DNA from: Pegea sp. RAD2-039
Taxonomy: Eukaryota > Chordata > Thaliacea > Salpida > Salpidae
Direction: 5' to 3'
Length of the DNA stretch: 64,000 nucleotides
Assembly: GCA_034620365.1 (NCBI GenBank)
Contig: JAQGEQ010000345.1
Span: forward strand, 372,001-436,000
The notes under the pieces were generated by a model. The model was not told where the DNA came from and searched no databases. It was given only the letters and a program-made list of their open reading frames with translations. Shown piece by piece: positions 22,105 through 34,902 of the stretch; positions within the stretch are counted from its first letter, which is position 1, and every line of letters begins with the position of its first letter. Position numbers and translations under genes: made by a program.

Positions 22105-23694
22105 TTAAGTGTTTGTTTTATAAGATAATTCACCTTCAACCCATACTTCACAAACTTTGGATTTCAAGATTAAGCGAGGATTATCTGAAAGATCAGAAGG
22201 ATATCCTTTATCATTTAAAGGAGTTTCTAATATCACAAAATCTGCATCAAATCCTTTTTCAATCTGACCTTTATGATCTTCAACACCATCTACAAAAGCA
22301 GATGATTTGGTGTATAACTCAACTGCTTCATCAAATGACAAAACTTCTTTTTCATTAAATACTTCACCATCTTCTGTTTCACGAAAAACAGCATCATGTA
22401 TTCCTTGAAGAGGATTAAGATCTTCAACAGGAGCATCACTACTACCACCAATAGGAACGCCCTTTTTAATCAAAGTCTTCCACACATAAGCATGAGAATA
22501 TAACTCAACTGGTAAATGATTTTTTACAAAGTTATAATCATGTGGAGCAAAACTTGGTTGAACACTTGACACTACTCCATGCTTATACATTCTTTCAATC
22601 AAATCTTCTCTTAAAATTTGGCAATGTACAAATATAGGTCTCATGTGACTAGGAACAGAACAAGATTCTAGACAGTTAAGAGCAACTTCAGCTGCTCTAT
22701 CTCCAATGGTATGAATTTCAAGTCGAAAGCCTCTCTTATTAATTTTGTCAATAATATTCTTTAATTCTTCTTCAGAACTTTGTAGCACGCCAAAATTATT
22801 TTTAACCTCAGTATTGATGTAAGGTTGCGATAAAGCAGCAGTGTTTGCTCGCAAAGCACCATCTATAAATACCTTGACTGTATCTGTCTTCAAACGACCC
22901 ATACTCTTAACTGGAGAAGACGGGAAATTATCAGTATCCATATCTAGATATGAAGGTGCTAGATGACAGCTTATTGGGAGCAAACCATCTTCTGCAAGCT
23001 CCTTATAAGCTTGCCAGCAACCAGCATCTTGAGGATGAACAGAAGTAATTCCATTTTCTAGACACACATTAAGAGTAGATAAAATATCTTCTTTTTTTTC
23101 CTGACAAGTTTGCTTTGGTATATTGTTAACAACTCTTGATATCTGCTCCATTTCTTTAAGAATTCCATTTAATTCACCGCTATGACGATGACCAGTAGGA
23201 TAAACTTCAAGTCCAGCCTCACCAGCTTCAAGTTTACTTAATTTTAGTGCTTTACTGTTTACTACAGCGATATGATAACAAGTTCGATAGAGTAGAATAG
23301 GTCTAGTAGTTACAATTTCATCTAAAACTTCTCTAGTTGGTATCCTGCCCATAACTTCATCATCCCAACCATAACCAACAAACCATTTGTCAGATTTATC
23401 TTGATTAACAACATATTGAAGTTTATTTTTTAAATCTTCAATTGATTTTGAATTTCCAAAATACTTTTTTACATTTGTTTTCAACCCACAAAGATGTACA
23501 TGTAAATGACAATCATGAAAACCTGGAAACACCCATTTGTGCTTAAGATCAACCATTTTACATACATTAGGTAGATTACTACTATCTCCATAGTCTACTA
23601 CCTTTTTTCCACTAACTTTAAACCAAGTACTGAGTTTTTTAGCATCTTTTTGCCAAATTTTGCCATTATAAAAGACAGTTTGCAAGCTGGACAT
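22105..23694 (-). CDS. YtcJ-like metal-dependent amidohydrolase
   Basis: Intronless, 529 aa, full length for the amidohydrolase 3 (YtcJ/AepA) family. An N-terminal beta-sandwich segment (VFYNGKIWQKD) precedes the metal motif GFHDCHLHVH (H63, H65). Then come FIDGALRANTAALSQPY, EIHTIGDRAAE (metal histidine), RPIFVHCQIL (histidine) and GGSSDAPVEDLNP with the catalytic aspartate, followed by the family's typical end region (GFDADFVIL). All metal ligands are present, so it should be active. Substrates for animal members are unknown. The ATG is about 17 nt after aaggttttag, another acceptor-like site. Confidence 0.9.
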   Translation of the reverse strand: MSSLQTVFYNGKIWQKDAKKLSTWFKVSGKKVVDYGDSSNLPNVCKMVDLKHKWVFPGFHDCHLHVHLCGLKTNVKKYFGNSKSIEDLKNKLQYVVNQDKSDKWFVGYGWDDEVMGRIPTREVLDEIVTTRPILLYRTCYHIAVVNSKALKLSKLEAGEAGLEVYPTGHRHSGELNGILKEMEQISRVVNNIPKQTCQEKKEDILSTLNVCLENGITSVHPQDAGCWQAYKELAEDGLLPISCHLAPSYLDMDTDNFPSSPVKSMGRLKTDTVKVFIDGALRANTAALSQPYINTEVKNNFGVLQSSEEELKNIIDKINKRGFRLEIHTIGDRAAEVALNCLESCSVPSHMRPIFVHCQILREDLIERMYKHGVVSSVQPSFAPHDYNFVKNHLPVELYSHAYVWKTLIKKGVPIGGSSDAPVEDLNPLQGIHDAVFRETEDGEVFNEKEVLSFDEAVELYTKSSAFVDGVEDHKGQIEKGFDADFVILETPLNDKGYPSDLSDNPRLILKSKVCEVWVEGELSYKTNT

Positions 23695-24945
23695 CCTGAT
23701 GAAAGTTTCTAAAACCTTAAAAATAATTTCTTTTGTGTAAGATGAACAATTGAATGTTAATACTGAATAAAAATGAATTTGTTTGTTTATTATAAATCAT
23801 AAAATTGGTAAAATATATAAGAAAAAAGAGTAGTTATAAATATTAATTTGAATAATTAGATTATCTTATAAGAAATAATAGTTCACACTGATAAAGCCTA
23901 CAACAACCAATATAAAATTTCTATAAAAATTAGTAGAATAATTATAACTTGAAAACAATAAGCTCAAGCATCAATGAGAACATAATTCATAATATTTCAG
24001 ACAATAAATTACAGCCTAAGTGAAAATAAAAATTATAGAATACATATAAACTTAAAAAATCAACATTTTATTAATCTATTAGTTTTTAAACAATTTCCCC
24101 AAAAAGTCTTCATTAAAAATCATAATAAAACTTCTTTTTATGATAATTTCAATCATAAATATATAAACTTTAACGGTTTCTTATAACAAATAAAAATTTA
24201 AAATAACATTTTAGTTATAAAAACATACAAGCTTACAAAACAGCAATATTTACTAAGATATATCTAACGATATATGTAATACGAAATAAATAAATATCAC
24301 TAAGTTTTAATGTTTAATATTTTCACAAAATAAAAAAGTTTAAACTGTAAATTTCTAAAGGTGCGACTGCAAATTTGGTTGATAAAACATTTGGCATCAT
24401 AAAGTATTTCGCAAGCTTTGTAATCAATAGAGGTAGTTTATAATCAAATCTTATAACTTTGCCACAGCCTTAAAAGCATTTAATACACTCTAATTTTGAT
24501 ATATTATAACTCTAGAAGTATATTCTCAAACTGAAGCATACTACGTGTCCATTTTATGTAGAATTACTAAAGGTTAACTGTTGAAATTATTGCAATACAA
24601 TCTTTAATTAAAAATTGACATATCTAATGCTTCTTTGTTTAATAAAAACAGCTAGAATTTAAGAATATATTTTTATTCAACGCAGGTTAACTTAAACACA
24701 CAACAAAAATTATGTAAATCGTTCGTAGACAACCATAAAAGTAGAGCCAACTTAGGTGAGATACTTACACAAACAGCAGTTAATGCAAGTTAAAATTTTA
24801 ACCTATAATTGATCAGAAGGTAGAAATATTTCTGCTCCTTAGTTAAATGGAGATTTATTCAGCTTCTATAAGTTATCCACAAATCGTGAAGAAAATTATT
24901 AGCAATCTAATTATCTAATAGCGGCTGTTTCATAACTAACTGTAA
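23695..24945. other. AT-rich intergenic stretch
   Basis: No supported feature. Confidence 0.45.
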
Positions 24946-27900
24946 CTAACCTTTTATTTCTTCGATTTCTTTGACCAAGTTCAATCGAGTTTCTTCATGA
25001 GATTTATGACTTTCAGCGAGATGGTGATTGCAACTTTTCACTTCATCAAGATATTTCTTAGCCAATTTTATTGACTAGAAAATTTCAATAAAACGTAAAG
25101 AAATAAGGATTATATAAAGATTTTACTAACAGTATTATAAGTCAATCTAGAAGTCTTGCAACGTGTTTTCATCTTATTCAAATCATCCATGGCTTCATCA
25201 AACTGAAATTTAAATCAAATATTAATACAATAAGTCTGTACATTGGTAAGAATTATTAAAAACGAAATTGAAAAGATAATTGAAGCGAGGTGTCGATTCA
25301 AAAACCAATCATATTATTTTGCATGAAAAGTTACTAATGACTTGCAGCTGGTTAAACACGTCAAAATGTTGGTTGGATCACCGACTTATTTTTATTGTAA
25401 CCTACCTAAGATAAAAACCAGCATCCCACATTACAAAAGTCTTTATTGCAAAGCCAATTTTAAAAAGTAAAAATACTTATGTAGTAGAACAGAGTCACCT
25501 TTTCTATTATCTTTCTATTCTCTTGGTGTGATTCCACCAATCTTTCCCATCGTTCCTCAAACTTTTGGAAATTCTTAACAACAACTCAAATGACATTTAA
25601 TAGAATAAAAAGCTAAATCAACTACCGCCTGGTCCTTTAATTGAATTTCATTTAGAGGGCGCAACACAGTTTTAATAAACGGCTTGTTGTTGTTTAGGAT
25701 ATCCGATTCTGTTTTCTTCATTTCTAAATTATAAAATTAAAGATATCAATCTCAGAAGAGACATTTTGCAAAAACCAACCATCAACTATATTCAATGCAG
25801 AACTAACATCATCACCAACTTCGTTGTAGCAGGTCGTAAGTTTGCTTTTATTGCTCTCACCAACCTCAGTTGAACCAACTTTTGATCTTTCTTCAGTGTT
25901 ACCCTTATTTTCATCAGACTTTGATTGATCTAAAAAATCAAGAATCATTTACAATAAAAAACCCAAAAACAAAATATAAATTTAAAGTTTATTGTTAGAC
26001 TTTGTAGAAAAATAGCAACTGATTAAAAGTTTAAATTTCATTTTACAAAAATAACATTACCTGAAACCTCTTCCACGTTTTCAAATAAAACTTTTTCAAT
26101 ATCTCTCAATTCATCGAACTTTGACTTCTAAAATAAGTTACAATTTGAATTAAAATCATAAAAACATTTCCAGGCAAATACAAAATCATTACAGTTTTAA
26201 TAGACTTACCAAATACAAATCAAGTTCTTCATCTTTAAAATCTTCTAAAAATAAAACTATTATTTTTCATTTGAAACTATCAATTGTTAGAATCTTACCT
26301 TTGTTACTTTCTTCATCAAATCTTCTCATATCTTCCTTCAGCTCATCAACCATATCAGCAATCTCAGGTTTGTTTTTATTGTAACGAGGAAATGGAAGAT
26401 CTTTCGATGCATAAACAAAATTAATCTGGCGCAGATTACTACTAAAATACGAGTTCCGTGTTGGCATTGGCATTTCTTCTGAAGGGCTTGGGCATATAGT
26501 TTTGGAAGAAGTCGGTATTGTTGGCGAAGCAAGAAAATCTAGTTCGGTTTGCAGGGGTAAAAATCCCTTCGAGAAAGTCTTAGGGCCAAGAGTGGCTGCA
26601 TAATTTTTATTTGGCGGGAAATAAGTAAAGTCACTAGTTAGTGATAAACCAAATAAATCAAGGTCTTTATTACCACTTTTTTCCTCAGACTGTTTGATGG
26701 TTGATTGATTCAAGCAATCAGTTTTATTTGAAGCAGATGATAAACTCTTTGAAATTATCGGAGAGTTGGAAAGACTGAAACTCATTGAAGTTAAAGGAGC
26801 CGAACAGTCTAAAGTCTTCGTAGAAGTAGGAGGTTCAGGGTGTAAAAATGGAAAGCTAACTTTAGTTTGTAGTAGATTAGGAAAATCCTTATCACTTATT
26901 GAGGGGTTCATTAAGATGCTTTGAGCTGATGAAGTATTTTCATTTATCATCTCACATAAACCTTTTTTTTGCTGTAAACCACCACTAGGAATAGAAAACT
27001 TATCAACTCCTTCTCCAGTTGAATCAGCAATGAAATCATCAGAAGCTAAATAAGCAATAGCAGATCCACATATCGACTCACCAGTAACATCTTCAGTAGT
27101 TGAGTCAATAGTAGAATCTTCACTACCTAAACCACTAGTAGTAACATCGTCACTAGTTGAACTAATAGTAAGTTCAGTTATTGAACTAGTTGGGCCTACA
27201 GCAGTTTCTTCAACAGTTGAACCATTAGTAGTATCTTCAATAGTTGAGCCAACAGCAGTATCTTCCACAGTTGAGCTTACAGCAGTTTCTTCAACAGTTG
27301 AACCATTAGTAGTATCTTCCACATCTGAGCCACCAGTAATGTCTTCCACATCTGAGCCACCAGTAATATCTTCAACATCTGAGCCACCAGTAGTATCTTC
27401 CACATCTGATCCACCAGTAGTGTCTTCCACATCTGAGCCACCAGTAGTATCTTCCACATCTGATCCACCAGTAGTGTCTTCCACATCTGAGGCGACAGTA
27501 GTATTTTTAACAGTCGAGTCGATAATAATTACTTCAATAGCTGAGTGACCAGTGACATCTTCGCTACTTATGCCAACAGTAACTTCTTCAACAGTTGAGA
27601 TACTAAGAGAATCTTCAGTAGTTGAGTCAATAGTAGAATCTTCACTACCTAAACCACTAGTAGTAACATCGTCACTAGTTGAACTAATAGTAAGTTCAGT
27701 TGTTGAACTAGTTGAGCCTACAGCAGTTTCTTCAACAGTTGAGACACTCATACTATCTTCAGTAGTTGAACCACAAGCAGCAGCTTTTATGGTTGAGTTG
27801 CTAGTAGCAGCTTCACTAATTAAATCACCAGTAGAATCTTCAATAGTTGAACCAACAATAGTAACTTCACTAATGGAATCACTCATAGTATCTTCCATAG

Positions 27901-28882
27901 CTGAGTAACCAATAACATCTATAATAGTCGAATCACCAGCAGCATCTTCAATAGTCACTTCACCAGCTACTTCACCAGCTACTTCACCAGTAGTTACTTC
28001 ACCAGTAGTCACTTCACCAGTAAATCCTTCACCAGTAGTTACTTCACCAGTAGTTACTTTACCAGCAGCTACTTCACCAGTAGTTACTTTACCAGCAGCT
28101 ATTTCACCAGTAGTTACTTTACCAGCAGCTATGTCACCAGTAGTTACTTCACCAGTAGTTACTTCACCAGTAGGTACTTTACCAGCAGCTATTTCACCAG
28201 CAGCTATTTCACCAGTAGTTACTTTACCAGCAGCTTCTTCACCAGTAGTCACTTCACCAGCAGCTATTTCACCAGTAGTCACTTTACCAGTAGTTACTTC
28301 ACCAGTAGTTACTTTACCAGCAGCTATTTCACCAGTAGTTACTTTACCAGCAGCTATTTCACCAGTAGTTACTTCACCAGTAGTTACTTTACCAGTAGTT
28401 ACTTTACCAGCAGCTATTTCACCAGTAGTTACTTTACCAGTAGTTACTTTACCAGCAGCTATTTCACCAGTAGTTACTTCACCAGTAGTTACTTTACCAG
28501 TAGTTACTTTACCAGCAGCTATTTCACCAGTAGTTACTTTACCAGTAGTTACTTTACCAGCAGCTATTTCACCAGTAGTTACTTTACCAGTAGTTACTTC
28601 ACCAGCAGTTACTTTACCAGCAGCTATTTCACCAGTAGTTACTTTACCAGCAGCTATTTCACCAGTAGTTACTTTACCAGCAGCTATTTCACCAGTAGTT
28701 ACTTTACCAGTAGCTATTTCACCAGTAGCATCACCAATAGCTGACATAGATGTTACAGAATCTCTCTTTTCGATTTTACTTTCAGAATCGTTTTCGATCT
28801 TATCATCTGGATAAATTTTCCCACCACATGACTCATCTGTAGCAGTGCAATCAGCACCATCCTTATTGTCTCCGCTTTTCAT
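24946..28882 (-). CDS. Repeat-rich protein with coiled-coil C-terminus
   Basis: Eight exons on the minus strand, all in frame: 26299-28882, 26210-26244, 26061-26127, 25780-25929, 25626-25723, 25499-25573, 25131-25202, 24946-25074; 1069 aa. After an acidic start, residues about 50-310 are about 53 pentapeptides, mainly EIAAG, KVTTG and EVTTG. Then comes a Ser/Thr/Asp/Glu-rich part with a 9-residue repeat (GGSDVEDTT, about seven copies) and a duplicated block around TELTISSTSDDVTTSG. The rest is low complexity until exons 5-8, which encode about 125 residues with heptad-like leucine and isoleucine spacing (for example NFQKFEERWERLVESH), likely a coiled coil. No signal peptide or TM. I do not recognise the family; only the C-terminal helix region looks suitable for homology search. 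Confidence 0.8.
27295..27500 (-). repeat. 27-bp coding repeat (GGSDVEDTT)
   Basis: About seven tandem 27-bp units in the same exon, encoding GGSDVEDTT with T/I and N variants; units keep frame. Confidence 0.9.
27940..28740 (-). repeat. 15-bp coding minisatellite (about 53 units)
   Basis: Tandem 15-bp units inside exon 1 of the repeat-rich gene. Three main versions encode EIAAG, KVTTG and EVTTG, so units differ mainly in carrying Glu or Lys. The period keeps frame, which points to selection against frameshifts. The antisense strand is also open over about 680 nt, as expected from the composition. Confidence 0.97.
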
Positions 28883-29685
28883 TATTTTTAAACGTAAAAA
28901 TCTTCAATTTTAGGATCAGTTGTTTAGAATGTTCACTTATTGTAGTGACAAATCAGTTTAAAGCCAAATATTTTGAAAATTTAAATCACTAAAAATTGTA
29001 AAGCTGTGAATTTTATAGAGCATGAAAAACGCAAATATTCAGACAAACTTTACAACTAGTTGAAAGATGCTACAACAAATTTAAAACATATTTTATACGA
29101 ATAATTCCTTTAACTAAACATTTTTTCAGCCTATTCTTTTCTGATTCTACAAAATTGCACTCAAAACTGCACATAGCATCATCTTATAAAGCTAACAAGA
29201 CACGAAACAAAGAAGTCATCTGCCCTTGAACCCGTAGAAGCTACTTAAAAAAACGCCTGATATATTCATCGGATTACATTTCAAAATGACCTTTCAGTTC
29301 ACATTGAGGAGTTTATTTTATAATAATTTTTAGGGTTGACTGTTTGCAATGATGAAAAACGTTGTATATAAAATTTACAACTTTTGTGATTGGTTAATAT
29401 GGCTTCTTGATTTTAAACTTACGTTTTGTTTTCTTTCGCCTGCTTTTAAATTTAGAGTTTTGAAATTTTGACTACAAAGTTTTATTTATCAAACTGAATG
29501 TTACATAAATTACCAAATATTACTTACAACCTTAAAATAAATATATTATTTTAGTTAAACTATTTAAAATAAAGCTGTTTCAATTAACAAAAAATCTGTC
29601 ATAACTGATCCAATACAATGATACAATCCAAGAAAACCAATCATAAGGAAATAGTAAAAAGGTTTTTGCAATGAATTATTTATAA
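28883..29685. other. Upstream flank of the repeat-rich gene
   Basis: No supported feature. It should contain the promoter of the minus-strand gene starting at 28882. Confidence 0.4.
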
Positions 29686-29830
29686 TATTTATTTATTACA
29701 ATAAACATGAAAAAGGGTGCCTAAAGAGAGCACCTCTCGCTAGCACACATTCTCACAAATAATATCTATCATATATAAAGTATTAAAACACCTGCTTATA
29801 CTGTTCTTGTATTACACCATGGTTTTATTT
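29686..29830 (-). mobile_element. LINE 3'-tail fragment
   Basis: On the minus strand it contains GTGCTAGCGAGAGGTGCTCT, then a GGCACCC block and an A/T-rich tail (TTTATTGTAATAAATAAATA). The same tail occurs at 54800-54925 (+) and 63626-63806 (-). The part close to the tail is nearly identical to the 54.9-kb copy (GATATTATTTGTGAGAAT). Typical of a 5'-truncated non-LTR retrotransposon copy; the left end is uncertain. Confidence 0.65.
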
Positions 29831-30675
29831 AATAATTTAAATGGTATTTAATCTCTTCAATTTCTTTTTATATATTTCCATTGTTTGCCTTTTTTTATCA
29901 TTCTTATTACATCAAGGTACATCTATGAGATATTTTCTCAAAATTAAATGATTTTATTGATTATAAACAACTTATTAATATTTGTAACCTTGTGTAAATA
30001 ACTTAGTAATAAATTATTTAACTTTTAAATAAAAACAACTAATACTGTTAGTCTTTAATTATAACTAATAACTACAACAGTTATCTCTATCTATTTCTTT
30101 CATGAACATTTATATAAATCTCGACTACATAGTATAGACTGACTGGGTGTCATAATAGTCCATCTGATAGGAAATTTGAATTAGTGGGTGATATGAGGTT
30201 GGATTTTACTCCTAGCAACGCCTAATACTTACTTTGTATAAAGGGTCTATGATTATTTAAACAAATCACAATTCATACGATTAAATATTTTTTAGATAAA
30301 TTATTTATTGAAATATGAAGAACTTTTTATAGATAAAGTAATATTTTTCTTAAAAATCTTTTATATATACTTTCAGAAGAAACCAAATTCACAGAAAGCC
30401 CACTGATTTAAACCTTAAATACTCTGGTATGACATAAAAGCGAAAAAAAGAGTCTTTTAAAATAAGATCAGCTTTATTACAAAAAAAGACTTTAATAAAT
30501 TGAAAGAAAAGTTCCAATCTAAAAGAGTAAATCTTTGATTGATCATTTTGTAAGATCAATTTGTCTTCATATTAACAATTCAGTTATATACGTTGAATAT
30601 ATTTCAAAAAATGTGATAAAAGTATTGAAACAGAAGCTAAACATTTACATTTATACTCTAAAGATCGAAGTCTTT
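29831..30675. other. AT-rich intergenic stretch
   Basis: No gene recognised. A slightly GC-richer patch at about 30120-30250 may be an old repeat. Confidence 0.4.
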
Positions 30676-32439
30676 TTATCCATGAAGAATCTTCAAGATA
30701 TCTGTGAGACTATTGTGAGACTTTTCATAAAATTTCTCTAATCTATAACTCTCTAGCGCCACCCACAATTTAGCTTTTTGTCGCCATGACAACTCTTGTA
30801 ATAAATCAATTTGTTGTTCAGTCATTTGTTCTACATCTGCTAACTCAGTATAGTGATGTCGGTTCAGCGCTTCGGCGATGACGTCATCTAGGAGGGTTTG
30901 ACTGCACCATTGTTTTATGGATGTATGATCTACAAAATATGAAAATATTTGAATCTATTTTTAACTAAATGAATTATATTTGATTAAATTTAATTTTTTA
31001 ATTAGAAAATTTAGAAACATTTTAATTCATCAAATTTGAAAATAAATTTTAAACTTTTTTACATCGACGTTATAGAAGCAGAAGATCAGTTACAGGAAAC
31101 TGGAATTTGTTTCTTGAATTCAGTTGTAGTTAGTATCAAACTTTGACTTTGAAAAAAGTTTTAATTTTAACTAATAATTATTCGTATACACAAAACTTTA
31201 TTTGATGAGTATTTTGAAGAAAAAAAACCCGCTAATGATTACAGCGATTAAAAAAATCAGTTTTAGTAGAGTTAATAAAATGAATTAATGATATTTCAAT
31301 GAGATAACTTTTAAAACTACTTACATTGGGTTTCATTGAATATTTCAAAACGTAAGTTGCAATTACTCGTAGACTTATATATTAATTACCTCTTTTCAAA
31401 TCTTTAAAAAACTTTCAGTCTGCTTTAGAAGTTTTAGAAAAATGATTTTTGCTCAAAGAGTAACATTATGTCATTTTTAAAACTAACGATGAAACATATG
31501 AGGTTATTATATGAATATTTATGGGTAATGTTTATCCTTATAAGCTGTATGAATACTAGAAGAGATGGCATGACAAGCTAATTTAACTTTTATCGTATTC
31601 ATCATCAAAATACAAAACTATTTATCTGTAGTTTACATTTAAACTTGAAAAACATTTTATTTCTGGTTTTACTTGTAACAGACGTCATCATGGTTTTTCT
31701 ATCTTGAATTTAAATTCTAATAATCCTAAATCTCTAATCCTAAATTTAATTTCATGTTTGACGAGTTTACATAAGTTTTTTACAACTATCATAAACTGAA
31801 ATTTTGTTTTGAAACTAGACAAAGTTTAAGAAATAAGTTTATAATGAATCTATTTTTCTAGTAAAGAAAATTATGTTGAAAATATCCATCTTAATTTATT
31901 AAATGTATCATTAAAAATCAAATATAAATTCTCTGTAAGTTTTGTTAGCTTTTTGGTTGTGCTTAAAACAAAGTGAATATTCATGATAAAACTCGAAAAG
32001 AAATTTTTTTTAGAAATACAGACAGATAGCAATTGATCGAAAATATTAAATTTAAGTTTACATAAAACAAATTAAAAAAAACTTAAAAAAAGTACTTCTA
32101 AATAAAAAAACTTAAAGATCTTTTTCAAACGAACAAAATCAGTTTTAATTTTAATCAGCTGATAGTAATTCAAGGCAAGAAAAGTAAAAACCCAAAAATT
32201 AAAGTATCAAAAGTTACTTAAAAAATAGAAAATTATTTTGAAATTAAATAAGAAATACCTGCAATTGATAAAGTCTGATTCTTTTTCACTTCTTCCAATC
32301 TTTCACGTTCTTCTTCTTTAGTTTCAGACCCACCTTGCTTCTTTGCTTCCATCTTTAACTCATCATCTTGTTCAATTATCAACAACTCTAAGATTGAAAG
32401 TTTGTTGTTCTGCCACGCTTGGATGAGTTTCGTCGAGAA
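30676..32439 (-). CDS. Two-exon 3' part of an unrecognised gene
   Basis: Exons 32259-32439 and 30676-30929 join in frame across a 1.3-kb intron with good splice sites (tgtag, CAG/GTATTT, tttgtag), giving 145 codons to TAA. The first exon has hydrophobic and charged helices (LIQAWQNNKLSILELLI), then a highly charged KEEEREKL-like helix. The second is helical and ends YRLEKFYEKSHNSL. Codon use and GC are those of real exons. No upstream exon or start codon is found before the tRNA gene, so this is either the end of a gene with distant 5' exons or a remnant. I do not recognise the family. Confidence 0.55.
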
Positions 32440-32961
32440 CTACACAACCAAATAATCATAAAGCGCTGCCTCGCGGTCATATTTTTAAGAATGATCTTGT
32501 AACGCAGACAAAATCTATTTTCAAAGTTATAAAATTATTAAAAATAATTTTTGACCTCTCTGTTTGATAAAAATATTTTGTTTGCTAGGATAGTTTTAGT
32601 ATACTTACTATTTAGCAAAAATTAATAAACTAAAATTACATTTGATTGGTTTTATTTCTGCTGATTAAATCTTATACTCAAATTGAAATTATTAAAATGA
32701 TAATAAAATGATCTATTCAAATATTTTCATTTCAAATGTTGATTGTCCCACCAAACACAATAAATCAAAAGATTTGATAAAATTCCGCTAATAACTTCTA
32801 ACTAAATTAATTTATATATATTAGAATGATTTTTTAATCCAAGTAACTTTATTTTTGGTAAACTTAGTAAACATTTAATAGCAATGATAATTCAGAATTA
32901 TTATCGCTTGTAAAGCAAATAATAAATGGATTAAATAACTTAAAAAATTAGCATTAACATC
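32440..32961. other. AT-rich gap between orphan exons and tRNA
   Basis: An open stretch near 32450-32480 (DREAALYDYL on the minus strand) does not connect to the exon by any allowed splice. Nothing else is supported. Confidence 0.35.
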
Positions 32962-33033
32962 GGTCCTATGGTGTAATGGTTAGCACTTTGGACTCTGAAT
33001 CCAGCGATCCGAGTTCAAATCTCGGTAGGACCT
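32962..33033 (+). tRNA. tRNA-Gln (CTG)
   Basis: 72-nt cloverleaf with acceptor stem GGTCCTA/TAGGACC, D-arm A-box GTGTAATGG, anticodon loop CTCTGAA with anticodon CTG, and T-loop TTCAAAT. No intron. A run of seven T (33036-33042) just downstream is a Pol III terminator. Confidence 0.96.
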
Positions 33034-33035
33034 TA

Positions 33036-33042
33036 TTTTTTT
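33036..33042 (+). terminator. Pol III T-run terminator
   Basis: T7 three bases after the tRNA-Gln 3' end. Confidence 0.8.
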
Positions 33043-34902
33043 CGTTGCTATAATTTACCTCGAAGATTATTATGATTATGTAAAAGTAAGCTTTTAACAA
33101 ATATTTTTTAAATTTTTGTGGTTTTAAGTTTTAGAAAACATTAATAATTCGAATTATTAATTCGTAGTTGCAAACATAAAACTTTAAAAGCAACTAATAA
33201 TACTTTAATCATATTTTTAGAAATCATTTAATCCCTTTTATGTAACTTGCATTTACTTTTAAATTTTTATTCAATTTTTTTTAAATCAAATCAACAAAAA
33301 TTATAGTTTTTATCAATAAGTTTTTATGGTCGCAATTTTTTAGTATGTTTGAAGACTCTTTGATAAAGATTGCTCTTATATGCGCTGATCGATTTAGGGA
33401 TTGGATGTTTATTTGAAGTCGACTATCACATGATTGTGATTATGCCGTTGAAGTCTGTGTAATTTTAATTAAGATACTGAAAACTTTTCGCACAAAAAAA
33501 AATTAAATGTTTTATTTGAAATTTCCGTATGTAAGTGATAGTTTTGTTTTGATCAATACAATAGATTGAAATGCGTACTTTAATAATGATAGTTTGCATA
33601 ATTGGCCTTTATTTTGTCGCTCGTAATAAAAATTATGGCACATCAATTTATTTTTATTAGTTTTATTTTTTCCCCTATCTTTTAAAGATAAAATTCTAAG
33701 ATAAAAGCTAAAAGGTGTTTTTTCTGAACAGTTAAGGAATATTATTTTTTTAGTTCAATTTTTTTTACATCTACCTAATAAATAAGTTTTATTTTTAAAT
33801 GAGTATTTATAGACGATTACAAAAATCAATACCGAACAAACAATTTTCATGATACAATTTTGTAGATTTGATTTTTAAAATTTAATATTTTTCTTTAACT
33901 TTATAATTGTTACATTTATTTACTTTTGGTAACGAATACATTTATCAAAAATCTACTGTGAAACCTTGGTCCTAAATTTTGAACAACAAACTATTCTGTA
34001 AATAAACAAACATATTAAGCTTATTTAAGTAATTGGTATTGTATTTTTAATTGTTTTAATAATATTTTGGTAATCTTACTATTGTTTCTTAGTAATGAAA
34101 ATAAATAATTTGTTAAATATCACAAAATAAAACAATAACAACAAAAATAACTCTGTTTATTTCCACATTTATTTATTAGATTTCCAAAAAAAATTCGACT
34201 TAATTTTTGATTACTTAAAACAAGTTTTTTTGTTAACACATAGATTTTTAGTATATGAAATTTTATACCTTTTTTTGAATTTCAATCAAACTTGAATAAT
34301 TGTTTAAAAAAGCGAACAAAAGTATAAATATAATCTAAAACATCTTATTTATTTAATCTGTTATACCTACTAGATTTTATACTATTAAAAATCGGTTTTG
34401 TAGTAGTTTTTAAGTAATTGTTGGTTAAGCTGTTTGGTATTATATTTTAAAATATTTTTATCTTTTTTATTTAAGAAAAGATCGTAACTTTTTTTAGAAA
34501 ATAAATTTTAAGAATTTAAAACATAACTAGATATTACTTGAAAATGTATTCTTATAATCACGATGTTATTATTTTATAATTAATTATAAATATCTCTCTT
34601 ATAACTTTAAGATAACTTTTTGAATGAAATTTTAGATAATTAAAAGCTTTAAAAACCACTGTAGCTCAAGATTTTTTTATTATTATAATTTTTTATGTAT
34701 TCTACTGTCTTTCTTTATTTTTATATATTTATAATAGAAATTTAGTCTAGTTTTTATAAGTATAGTGTCTTATCAGTTTTATAACGATCATTATTGTATA
34801 TTTTAGGTGATTGCTTTTTGATTCACTACTAATTTATATCAAACAACCAATTTTTTATGAAATAAATCTGGATTTTTTAAACCAGCTGTAAAAAAATATA
34901 AA
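33043..34902. other. AT-rich intergenic stretch, receptor A upstream region
   Basis: No supported gene. The last few hundred bases should carry the promoter of receptor A. Confidence 0.45.

Noticed and set aside
28131..28814. Antisense 227-aa Pro/Val/Thr protein
   Set aside because: Pure complement of the 15-bp coding repeat; no start context, splice or ending like a gene.
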